This document shows positions 24,935-35,800 of a DNA stretch of 64,000 bases, piece after piece; within the stretch, counting starts at the first letter, position 1; each line of letters starts with the position of its first letter. The translations under genes and the position numbers were made by a program. Where the stretch lies: contig NW_022145612.1 in NCBI RefSeq assembly GCF_000002235.5, forward strand, positions 14,686,809-14,750,808. The letters are read 5' to 3'. Below the pieces are notes generated by a model. That model saw only the letters and a list, made by a program, of their open reading frames with translations. It was not told the origin of the DNA and did no database searches. Origin of the DNA: Strongylocentrotus purpuratus. Its lineage: Eukaryota; Echinodermata; Echinoidea; Camarodonta; Strongylocentrotidae.

Positions 24935-25325
24935 GGGTTTGGGGGTCGAACCCCCCCTTTTATGTGTGTGTTTTGGACGAAACCTCTCACCCCCCCTTAC
25001 ACAAAATTGTGGTAATGGGTGACCCAAAAAGCTGACCTTACCCCCCCCCCCCAACGAAACGAAATATCGATCGGCCAAATTTTCAAATTTTGAGACACAA
25101 AAAAATACAAAAATATGTCCTCTTTAAAAAAAAAATTAAATGCAATCAATTTTCAACAGTTCATTAAATTTTACCCCGGTCCCCAACATAAAAAATATCT
25201 CATGGCATGGGCACACAGAAGATTTTTTAATGTTGGGACCGGGGGGAAATTCAATTAATTATTGAAAATATATTGCATTTTTTATTTTATTTTTTTAATT
25301 TGTGGAACTGCCCCCCCCCCACCCT
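24935..25325. repeat. Decayed foldback element between the two paralogues
   Basis: The arm around 25137-25198 is complementary to about 25231-25292 (shared words 'ccccggtcccaaca' and 'gcaat...ttttcaa' in opposite orientation). The left part, with 'ggggtcgaacccccccttt' and 'aaaagctgaccttacccccc', resembles the interior of the hAT MITE at 25616-26053, so this may be an older relative. Confidence 0.55.
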
Positions 25326-25334
25326 AGCCCCCGC

Positions 25335-25500
25335 TGCGTACAGTCATGGTTCAGTGGTAAAGCAATGGCCTCGCAACTGTGAGGCCCCATGATCAAAAAC
25401 GTGTTGATGTGCTAAATTAGTGCCCTTTTGTGGGGCATTAATTCTCATTACTGCCCTTTTGTGGGGCATTAATTCTCATTACTGTCATTTATGGCTCAAG
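25335..25500 (+). repeat. tRNA-like / SINE-related segment with a 33-bp tandem duplication
   Basis: 'Tggttcagtggtaaagcaat' resembles a tRNA D-arm and A box, but no convincing B box or cloverleaf follows, so it is not called as a tRNA gene. A 33-bp block with 'gcccttttgtggggcattaa' is repeated twice in tandem at about 25420-25485. Confidence 0.35.
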
Positions 25501-25615
25501 GGCGTAGGTCCCCTAGTTGATAAGCATAGTAGCATACACATGCTTTAGCAGTCACACAAAGCAAACACTGGTATATTATTATTCAATAAAATCTGAGAAT
25601 GTATACTATTATCTA

Positions 25616-26053
25616 CAGGCGCGTACGCGGGGGGGGGGGGGGGTTGGGGGTGAACCCCCCCCTCCTTTGGTATTTTTTATGTGTATATTTCGGAGGAAAC
25701 CCCCCCCCCTTTGGTATTTTTTTTTATTTTTTAAATTAAAAAAACTTATACCAATGGCTAACCTAAAAAATGTTGACCTTACCCCCCCCCCCCAACGGAG
25801 CAAAATGTAAAATTTTCAAATTTCGAGACCAAATAAAATTTCGAGACCCCCCCCCCCCCCCCGCTTATTCAGCGGCTGGCTGAGTTGTTGCGATTTTTTG
25901 GGACCCCCCCCCCCCCCAAAAAAGTGTCCTCTTACCCCACCCCCACCCCCGTTTATTCAGCGGCTGGCTGAGTCGTTGCGAAATTTTCGGCCCAATTTAA
26001 AAATGTTAACCCCCCCCCCCCCCTCCCTTCAAAAAATCCTGCGTACGCGCCTG
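25616..26053. mobile_element. hAT-type MITE, 438 bp, exact 8-bp target duplication
   Basis: Perfect inverted ends CAGGCGCGTACGC and GCGTACGCGCCTG are flanked by the exact duplication ATTATCTA (25608-25615 and 26054-26061). The interior has alternating G and C homopolymers and two copies of 'attcagcggctggctgagt'. There is no ORF of note. It lies between paralogue copies A and B. Confidence 0.9.
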
Positions 26054-26870
26054 ATTATCTACATCTATTAATAATAAATCATTGTCAAAATAATTTATTC
26101 CATAAAATGGGGTAAAAATAAAATATTCCAACTATATGAGCGACAGTGTACATTGTACAAGGTTAAAAATTGCACATGACCGACAGTTTGTAGAACTAAA
26201 GTTCGATTACATGTATCTTGTACAACATTATAGAGACAATCAAAATATGATAATATGGTTCGATTCAGTTCAGTTTTTATTTTCATTTCCAACAGAACAA
26301 TCAACATACGCAACTGTGACCAAAAAATTCAATCAAAGAAATCAATACATATCTACTGTTGAATGTTTGAAAACATTCAAAATAACCATACATAATGAAT
26401 AAAATCATTCTCGAGTAATAAATAGGGCACAGATTCCTAAGGAGTATCTGATTAAATTGTGCAGTTAATACATGTGGTTTGCGTAGCCTATAGTGCAAAA
26501 TTAAATGAATCCCGAAAGTTCCGATATCGTACAGACAAGAAAAACTAAGGCTTGAGAGAGAGAGAGAGAGAGCCAAAACATTTTTGGGCCATAGACCTTT
26601 CCGTAAAAATTAAAACTAAAACAATTCGATACATTTAATTTTGTAAACATGACGCCCCAAATCGTAAGTGTATATTCATTTTATTGTTCATGTTGTGTTA
26701 CTAATTTAATCTCTTCACATAGTCATAGATCTGTCATAATTTATATTATACTTTGTAAACTGCACAGCAGATTTTGTTCAAATCTTTTACAGTATTTCAC
26801 AAGATTATCACAATATGTAACTCTTAGAAGATTCAACGTCTACAGTTAACAACGGCGGATCAACCATTCC

Positions 26871-29800
26871 CTACTGTTCTTCCTCCTCGTTATGACTAGA
26901 GAAGGCCGACATCAACGCTCCTCCGACAGCTCCAGCAACAAGAAGTCCAGCTCCTAATACAATGGAGCCAAATATTCCAAGGCCACTACTACTGTCACTA
27001 TTACCATTCCCCCGGCCGCCGTCACTACTCCCGCCTCTGTAAAATTGAAAATATAAAATTGGAGTAATTGTTGAAATAAAACATATAGAACAATGAGTCT
27101 CTGTTCTCAAGTGACTAAAGTATCTATGTCACTACATCAGGATGTAGTGAAGAAATGTGCATTTCTTATATAGTTTGAAGAGTCTTATTATGAGACTACC
27201 AGTGTCTTAATATGCCTACCAGCATATCTTGGGGGCTATTGTTTACTTTAAGATTATACTACTAGTCACAGAGACAGGAAGTTCTTTGTTCTTCTCCACC
27301 TATGTTCTGGGAGAAGCAAACCCCAGTCATTCTGAATGTCGAAGTGATGCAGTAAGGTCCGAGTTACATAACATTGCAGCAGAAAGTTTTTAGTTATTTT
27401 GTGGAACAAACTACAGGCCCAATTCGGTAAGAATACGATATCTATTTCTATATATGTTATTTGATATATACTAGAATGCTAGGATGTATCTTAATATAAT
27501 CTCAGTTGAGTTTGGTAGAATTTTATAGGAGTTTCGTAAAGATGATGTTAGATGTTGTACCTAGCTTTTAGGAGTAGACAAAGAGATGAGTGTGTATAAT
27601 GTATAGTGTAGAAAGCCGAGTTCTTTGTCTTTGTCAGAAGAAGTTACAGTACATTTTAGTGTTTCAAAGTAGCATATATTCTGCTACTATGTAGATGATA
27701 ACTTGTTTGTTATATATATAGTTCATGTCGAATTTAGAGCAAAACTAAGTGTTTATAGGAAAGAAACAATTTTCTTTGTTAGTTTAGCATAGGAACTTAA
27801 GTGACGAACCGCGTCTGAATGCGGCCCTGTTCACACTCATGTACGTCTGCTTGTGTGTACTGTTTAATAGTTTACTGCATAGTTTCAATGCAGGGTGTGT
27901 TCACATAGATATTTAATCCAGTTTAACTTTAATCTTGTGTCATATATTAATGTGTTGTAATCAGTATCTTTAATTTAGCTATAGGGTTTTTATATGCTTA
28001 CATGCTGAAACATTTATTCATTATTTGTTTGTTTGTTTATTATCATTACAGATTGTTATCTGAAGGTTTACCGGAGATAGTAATTAACCTGAAGGTTTTA
28101 CCGAAGATATGAAAGTGAAGTTACGAGTTGCTGAATAAAACAGAAGTTGGTTGGACTTTAGCAAATTGTTTCCAGTGTTAATTTTCATCGGTGTGCCTTG
28201 TGAATAACAACAGTTGGATTTTATTGTTAGACGAAACTCCTTCATATAAAGACATATGAAGGCAGCCACAATAACAATCGAAGTCTGTTATTCGAAGTCG
28301 AATAACAAGTGAAGTTCCACATACAAATGAAGTTTGAATAACGATTGAAGGCTGTTATTCGAAGTCGAATAACAATCGAACAGCAATAAGACTTTTTGCA
28401 GCCGTTTAATGAACTTGTAAGCAGACCAAGGTTTATAAAGGCCTGAAGTCATGCCTTTATCAGAGCCTGCATTGCGACGTGAAGCGACAATAGAGAGGAC
28501 TTCCAGATCGAAGGCTAGGAGTCTAGCAGGTGTTAAGTTCATCAAGAGCGATGTGGAAGCAGAACAATGTGATGCAGTCATCACGAAGGCTACAAGTGTA
28601 GCAAGCTCACGGATGTCTCGTGAGAGTGTGAGGTTGACAGAAGCCTTTCAAGCAGAACTAGCTGTCATGGACCAGGAGGACAGGCTTGATGCTCTAAAGG
28701 CTGAGCGCGAGCATGCTATATATATGAGAGCAGTCCAGAAGGAGGAACGGAAGTTACGAAAAGTGAAGCTGAGAAAGGAGACGGCTGCTAGAATAGCGGA
28801 GTTGGAAGGAGATGAAGAGAGTGATGGCTCTGAAGCCGCCATCGAACATATTACCTTGCCAAAGGAACAGCCAGGGGATTCCGTCCACAGATTCTTCAAA
28901 TCTCAGCAAGACGTGACAATTGGCACAGCAACTCCTCCTCTTGACGGCACCTCTAGCCAGACAGGGTTTGAAAAGATGGCAGAGTCGATGACTGATATGG
29001 CAAAGGCCATCATGCAACAGAATATGACGACACAGAGACTTGCTGTTGCTAGTCAACTTCCAAAGTTAGAGATTCCTATATTCAGTGGCGATCCTTTACG
29101 GTACAGGCTTTGGAAAAATGCCTTCTCAAACTTGGTGGACTCCAAACCCCTCGACGGAGCTACCAAGCTGAGCTATTTGAATAGCTACGTAGCAGGAGAG
29201 CCAAGGAAGGTCGTAGAGCACTACATCCTGCTGGGCACAGACGAGGCATATTTCCAAGCCACAGAACTGTTACAAAAAAGATACGGCAGTGGCAGTATTA
29301 TCAGTACCGCATTTTCGAAGAAGCTGAGCAGCTGGCCACGTATCTTCGACAAGGATCCTGGAGGACTCCGTCAATTCTCCGACTTTCTAGAGCAGGTGGT
29401 GTCGGCTAAGTCAACAGAGTCATCCTTGGGGATATTGGACTATCCTCAAGAAAACATAAAGATGTTGAACAAACTGCCCCTACATCTAGAAAGGTCATGG
29501 CGGGATGAGGTAAATAAATGGCAGACAAGGGGTCTTGGGAACTACCCTCCATTTGAAGTCTTTGCCGAGTTTGTCAGCAGAGCCGCCAACAAGGCCAACA
29601 TCCCTGAGCTAGAGGGTCTGCGAAGTGGTGAGGCACGACCAAGGCAGTACGAAGGTGACCGCAGCAATCGAAGTGGTGAGGCACGACCAAGGCGGTACGA
29701 AGGGGACCGCAGCAATCGCAACCAGCCGAGAGGGAAGACCTTTGCAACAAATGTATCTTCAAAGACAAACGTGGGAGAGTATTCCTCATGTCCGTACTGT

Positions 29801-32800
29801 GGGAGAGAGCATCACTTGGATGACTGTCACGAATTTACAAAGAAATTGTTACATGAAAGGAAGGGTTTCTTCTTTCAAAAGAACTTGTGTATGGGTTGCG
29901 GGGTTGCTGACAGTCACCAGGTCAAGGACTGCACTCAGAGGAAGGTTTGCAAGGTCTGTGAAGGGCGCCACCTTGCCTGTCTGCATAGACCAAGGAATAA
30001 CCAGAGAAGGCCACACGAGGAAGGCTCATCCAAGTGCACCAACGTATGCTCTCTTCCAGATCAAGATGGCCAGGAGCACTGCATGATCGTGCCAGTCTGG
30101 GTGAGATGCAAGGACGAGCCTTCCCGGGAGTTCCTCCATTACGCCATCCTAGATGATCAGAGTAATGTAGGCTTCGTTTCGGACGAACTGTGTGAACAGT
30201 TAGGAGTACAGGGAACTAGTACCACCCTCCGACTCACCACCATGCACGCAACGGCCAATGTCAAGAGCATGAAGGTGAACGGTTTGCAGGTGCTCGACTT
30301 CAATAGGGAGAATGAGATCGACCTACCCCCGTGCTTCTCTAGAGATTCTGTTCCTGCTAGCAGATCCCAGATCCCCAAGATTGAAGTCCTGAAGGAGTGG
30401 CCTCATCTTGAGCCAGTTGCTCATGAGTTGATGCCATACAACAGAAGCGTCAAGGTATCGCTCTTAATTGGAAATAACTGTTCCCGAGCCATCCGCCCTC
30501 GAGAGGTGATAGCAGGAGGAGAAGATGACCCGTATGCCATGAAGACAGCACTTGGATGGGGAGTAGTTGGCAAGGTATGCCAGACGTCAGTACAGGATGA
30601 TGGAGTCCTGATCTGCAATAGGATATCTGCAATTGAGAGGCATCCAAAGTTTGCCTATGCGAGTAAGGCCAAGGAGATCCTGGACACTGAGAAAATCATA
30701 CAGATTCTGGAACAGGACTTCAAGGACTCGGGTGCTAATGGTGAGCCTTACTCTGTGGAGGAAACAAGATTCATGGAGATCCTGGAGAGTGGTATCCGCA
30801 GACGCGACGACGGCCACTACGAGATGCCGCTGCCTCTGAAGTCTGCAAACCCAAACCTTCCCTTCAACAAGCCACTTGCTATGAAGAGATGGAAGCAGCT
30901 GTCTGGAAGGTTGCGGAAGAACCCCAAATTTTGCGAAGACTACAGAGCATTCATGGATGACGTCATCCAGAATTATGCAGAGAGAGTGCCAGCTGACCGT
31001 CTTCAGATACAGGATCGGGTTAATTACATTCCTCATACTGGCGTGTATCACCCTAGAAAGCCCAACAAGATCAGAGTGGTCTTTGATTGCTCTGCTACTT
31101 ATCAAGGTGTGTCCCTTAATGACATGCTACTTCAAGGTCCAAACACCATGAACAGCCTCCTGGGAGTGCTTTGCAGGTTCCGTAAGGAAGCAGTAGCTGT
31201 AGCCGCTGATGTGAAAAGTATGTTCCATCAGTTCTACGCAGCAGCAGAAGACAGAGACCTGTTGAGATTCCTGTGGTGGGAAGATGGAAACCCCGAGAAT
31301 GCTGTTGTGGAATACCGCATGAAGGTACACTTGTTTGGTGCAGCTAGTTCACCAGGAGTAGCTACGTTCGGTTTGAGAAGAGCTGCAGATGACGGAGAAG
31401 AAGAATATGGAGCGCCAGCAGCTAACTACATCAGGACAGATTTCTATGTTGATGACGGCTTGAGATCCGAGCCAGATGTTGCCTCGGCGATCCAGCTTCT
31501 CAAGAACAGTCAGGCGATCTGTGCAAAAGCAGGTCTAACACTGCATAAGATTGTATCCAATGAAAGGGAAGTGCAAGAGAGTTTCACCAAGAAGGAAGGG
31601 CTTACGGACAAAAAGGAGCTTGGGTTAGCTCGAAGTCCATCGACTCTAGAACGAGTACTCGGAGTCGTTTGGTGCATCAAGAATGACGTCTTCAACTTCA
31701 AGATAGAGCTCAAGGAACGGCCTTTCACCAGACGAGGAGTTCTCTCAACAGTGAGTTCATTCTACGATCCTTGTGGGTTCCTTAGCCCCGTTATGTTGAG
31801 AGGAAAGCAAATCCTGCAAGAGCTCTGCCGAAGCAAATTGGACTGGGACAGTCCAATACCAGAAGATCTCCGTCCACGCTGGGAAAGATGGCTGCAGGAG
31901 GTGCTTGAGTTGGAGAACCTCCAGATACCCAGATGTTACAAGCCACGTGATTTTGGTGAAATCAAGGCAGTGGAGCTTCACCACTTTTCGGATGCAAGCC
32001 AAGAGGGATATGGACAGTGTTCCTACATCCGACTTGTCAACACCCAAGACAAGGTCCACTGTTCCTTTGTTATCGGGAAGTCCCGAGTAACCCCGCTGAA
32101 GCAGGTCAGCATACCAAGGCTTGAGCTAACTGCAGCTACAGTATCAGCCAGAATGAGTGGATTTCTGAACCAGGAGCTCAAGTATGACAGCTTCAAGGAA
32201 TTCTTCTGGACTGACAGCAAAGTAGTCCTGGGTTACATACAGAATGAAGCCAGAAGATTCCATGTCTATGTAGCCAACAGGATTCAGATGATCCGAGACC
32301 TGACAGATCCTGATATGTGGCGCTACGTAGACACATCCGAGAATCCAGCAGACGACGCTTCAAGAGGATTGTCTGCTAAGCAGCTTACCCAAGACAGCCG
32401 TTGGCTAAGAGGACCAGAATTTCTCTGGACGGATGGTATATTTGAAGTCAACCCTACAAGGCCGCCCGTCCAGCTGGAAGAAAGCGATCCAGAGTTAAAG
32501 CGTGCTACTGCCCTTAAAACAGGAGCAAGAGATGAGAAGGAAAGTCACTTCGAAACTAGCCGTCTGGATAGCTTTTCCAACTGGCACAGGGCAAAGAAGG
32601 CAGTAGCCAGATGTATTCAACTCAAAGGCAAGCTGCAGAGCAAGGCTGTGAAAATCTCGAGCTCATCTCCAGATGCTGAAAGGCCGTCCTTCAAGGAGTC
32701 GCTTTCTCTAGGCGAACTGCAGAGTGCTGAAAGGGTGATCCTTAAAAGTGTACAAGCAGAACATTTCCTGGAGGAAATGCAGGCTCTGAGGAATCTGGAA

Positions 32801-35800
32801 GCTACAGGAGAGGTCACTGACAGACAAGCGACCAGGGCCAGGAATGCTGAACTCAAGAAGACGAGCTGTCTCTATAGACTTGATCCTTTTCTCGACGAAT
32901 ATGGAATTATCAGAGTTGGTGGCCGTATAGACAGGGCAAATATTTCCAGAGAGATCAGACACCCAATCATCCTGCCCCGAAAATGCCATGTCACCAGACT
33001 GCTGATCGATGATTGCCACAGTAGAGTCAATCACATGGGCCGTGGCTTAACCCACAACGAGCTTCGCCAAAGAGGTTACTGGGTGATAGGAGGTTCCTCT
33101 GCAGTTTCACAGTTCATCTCACAGTGTGTAACATGCAGAAAACTACGAGGGCCTCTCGTGCAGCAGAAGATGTCGGAGCTACCGAGGGAGAGAGTTGAAC
33201 CTTCTGCCCCCTTCACCTACTGTGCAGTCGACTACTTCGGTCCATTCCTTTTAAAGGAAAAAAGAAGCGAGGTGAAGAGGTATGGTGTCCTTTTCACATG
33301 TATGTCTTCCAGAAGCATCCATCTTGAGACTGCGAACAGCCTTTCCAGCTCTTCCTTCATCAATGCCTTGAGGAGGTTCATGAATCGAAGAGGAACTGTT
33401 CGACAGCTCCGTTCAGATCAAGGCACAACATTCATTGGGGCCAGAAACGAGTTGAAACAAGCTCTACAAGAAATGGACCAGAAGCATGTGCAAGAATACC
33501 TTCTAGAGAATGGTGTTGAGTGGATACCATTCAAATTCAACGTTCCACATTCCTCGCACATGGGCGGTGTCTGGGAGAGGCAGATTCAGACGGTGAGAAG
33601 GGCCTTGGACACCTTACTTGCTAAGGCAGGCAGCCAGCTTGACGACGAATCTTTTCGAACTTTTATGACAGAGGCAGAATGTATCGTCAACTCTCGACCT
33701 CTCACCACCAATAACCTGAGTGACGCCGAAGCACCAGAACCTCTGTGCCCACTCCATCTTCTGACAATGAAGCCGAAAGTAATCTTACCACCACCTGGAA
33801 ACTTCCAGGGCGAAGACAAGTACTCTAGAAAGTGGTGGCGACGTGTGCAGTATCTAGCCAATGAATTCTGGCTACGCTGGCGCCGAGAGTACCTCCAGCA
33901 GTTACAGCCCCGCCAGAAGTGGACGCGAACGCAGCGAGACTTGGCCATCGGCGATGTAGTCATCGCGAAGGAGACTGAAGATGTTCGCCTCCAGTGGCCT
34001 CTGGCAAGGGTAGCAGAAGTTTTCCCTAGTCAAGACGGACGTGTTAGAAAGGTAAAGCTCCTCATGGCTGATGGAGCTCTGGACAGTAATGGTAAACGTC
34101 TGAAGAAACCTTGCTACCTTGATAGACCCGTCCACAAACTCGTGTTACTGCTGCCGGTAGAAGCTTAGAATAATTAGCTCTGTTGTTAATAACAGAGGTG
34201 TAATACTAATTGTGATCAGTCCTTTTCTTTCTATTTCTCTTTCTTTCACAATCACTTTCTCACTCATTTCCTCTTTCTAGATTTCTACCTTTATCTGAGT
34301 TTCATGACTTTACATTTCTTGTTGTTTTATCCTATATTTGCAAACAAGTTTGTCATTATCACGCAGAAGACAGTAGGGATTCCCCCTCAAGGAGCCTTTA
34401 TCTTATTGTTGTATATGTTCCTGATGTCAGGAGTGTCTTCATTTTAATGTTTTTACTAATTTACATATGATTATGTATTCATGCGGTCATCAACGGAAGG
34501 GGTTGATTAAGTATACTTGATATACATCTAAGTTTAACTTTATGTATTACACTAATTGTGATTGTTTACCAATCAAGCAGTATTTGGAGCATTGATGGGT
34601 TAAGTTAATTTATCTTATGCATTGTACAGTAGATAATGTTCATGAATGTTACATGAAAGATCGTTAGAGGTTAATGTTGTTCCTTGGTAGTAATGTAGTA
34701 CGTCTATCAATGTTTTGGCGTAGTTTTAGATTTGGATATTAACAGTTTAGTAAATGTTACTAACATTTAAAGGAGCCATGTCACTACATCAGGATGTAGT
34801 GAAGAAATGTGCATTTCTTATATAGTTTGAAGAGTCTTATTATGAGACTACCAGTGTCTTAATATGCCTACCAGCATATCTTGGGGGCTATTGTTTACTT
34901 TAAGATTATACTACTAGTCACAGAGACAGGAAGTTCTTTGTTCTTCTCCACCTATGTTCTGGGAGAAGCAAACCCCAGTCATTCTGAATGTCGAAGTGAT
35001 GCAGTAAGGTCCGAGTTACATAACATTGCAGCAGAAAGTTTTTAGTTATTTTGTGGAACAAACTACAGGCCCAATTCGGTAAGAATACGATATCTATTTC
35101 TATATATGTTATTTGATATATACTAGAATGCTAGGATGTATCTTAATATAATCTCAGTTGAGTTTGGTAGAATTTTATAGGAGTTTCGTAAAGATGATGT
35201 TAGATGTTGTACCTAGCTTTTAGGAGTAGACAAAGAGATGAGTGTGTATAATGTATAGTGTAGAAAGCCGAGTTCTTTGTCTTTGTCAGAAGAAGTTACA
35301 GTACATTTTAGTGTTTCAAAGTAGCATATATTCTGCTACTATGTAGATGATAACTTGTTTGTTATATATATAGTTCATGTCGAATTTAGAGCAAAACTAA
35401 GTGTTTATAGGAAAGAAACAATTTTCTTTGTTAGTTTAGCATAGGAACTTAAGTGACGAACCGCGTCTGAATGCGGCCCTGTTCACACTCATGTACGTCT
35501 GCTTGTGTGTACTGTTTAATAGTTTACTGCATAGTTTCAATGCAGGGTGTGTTCACATAGATATTTAATCCAGTTTAACTTTAATCTTGTGTCATATATT
35601 AATGTGTTGTAATCAGTATCTTTAATTTAGCTATAGGGTTTTTATATGCTTACATGCTGAAACATTTATTCATTATTTGTTTGTTTGTTTATTATCATTA
35701 CAGATTGTTATCTGAAGGTTTACCGGAGATAGTAATTAACCTGAAGGTTTTACCGAAGATATGAAAGTGAAGTTACGAGTTGCTGAATAAAACAGAAGTT

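Noticed and set aside
24687..25078. Leu-Ser-rich and Arg-Glu-rich open frames on both strands
   Set aside because: Translation of the (CT)n tract and neighbouring C runs.
25335..25410. Candidate tRNA gene
   Set aside because: Has an A-box-like D-arm but no matching T-arm, B box or acceptor stem; better explained as SINE-related sequence.
34169..34778. Possible envelope gene after Bel-Pao pol
   Set aside because: No open frame longer than a few dozen codons between the pol stop and the 3' LTR.
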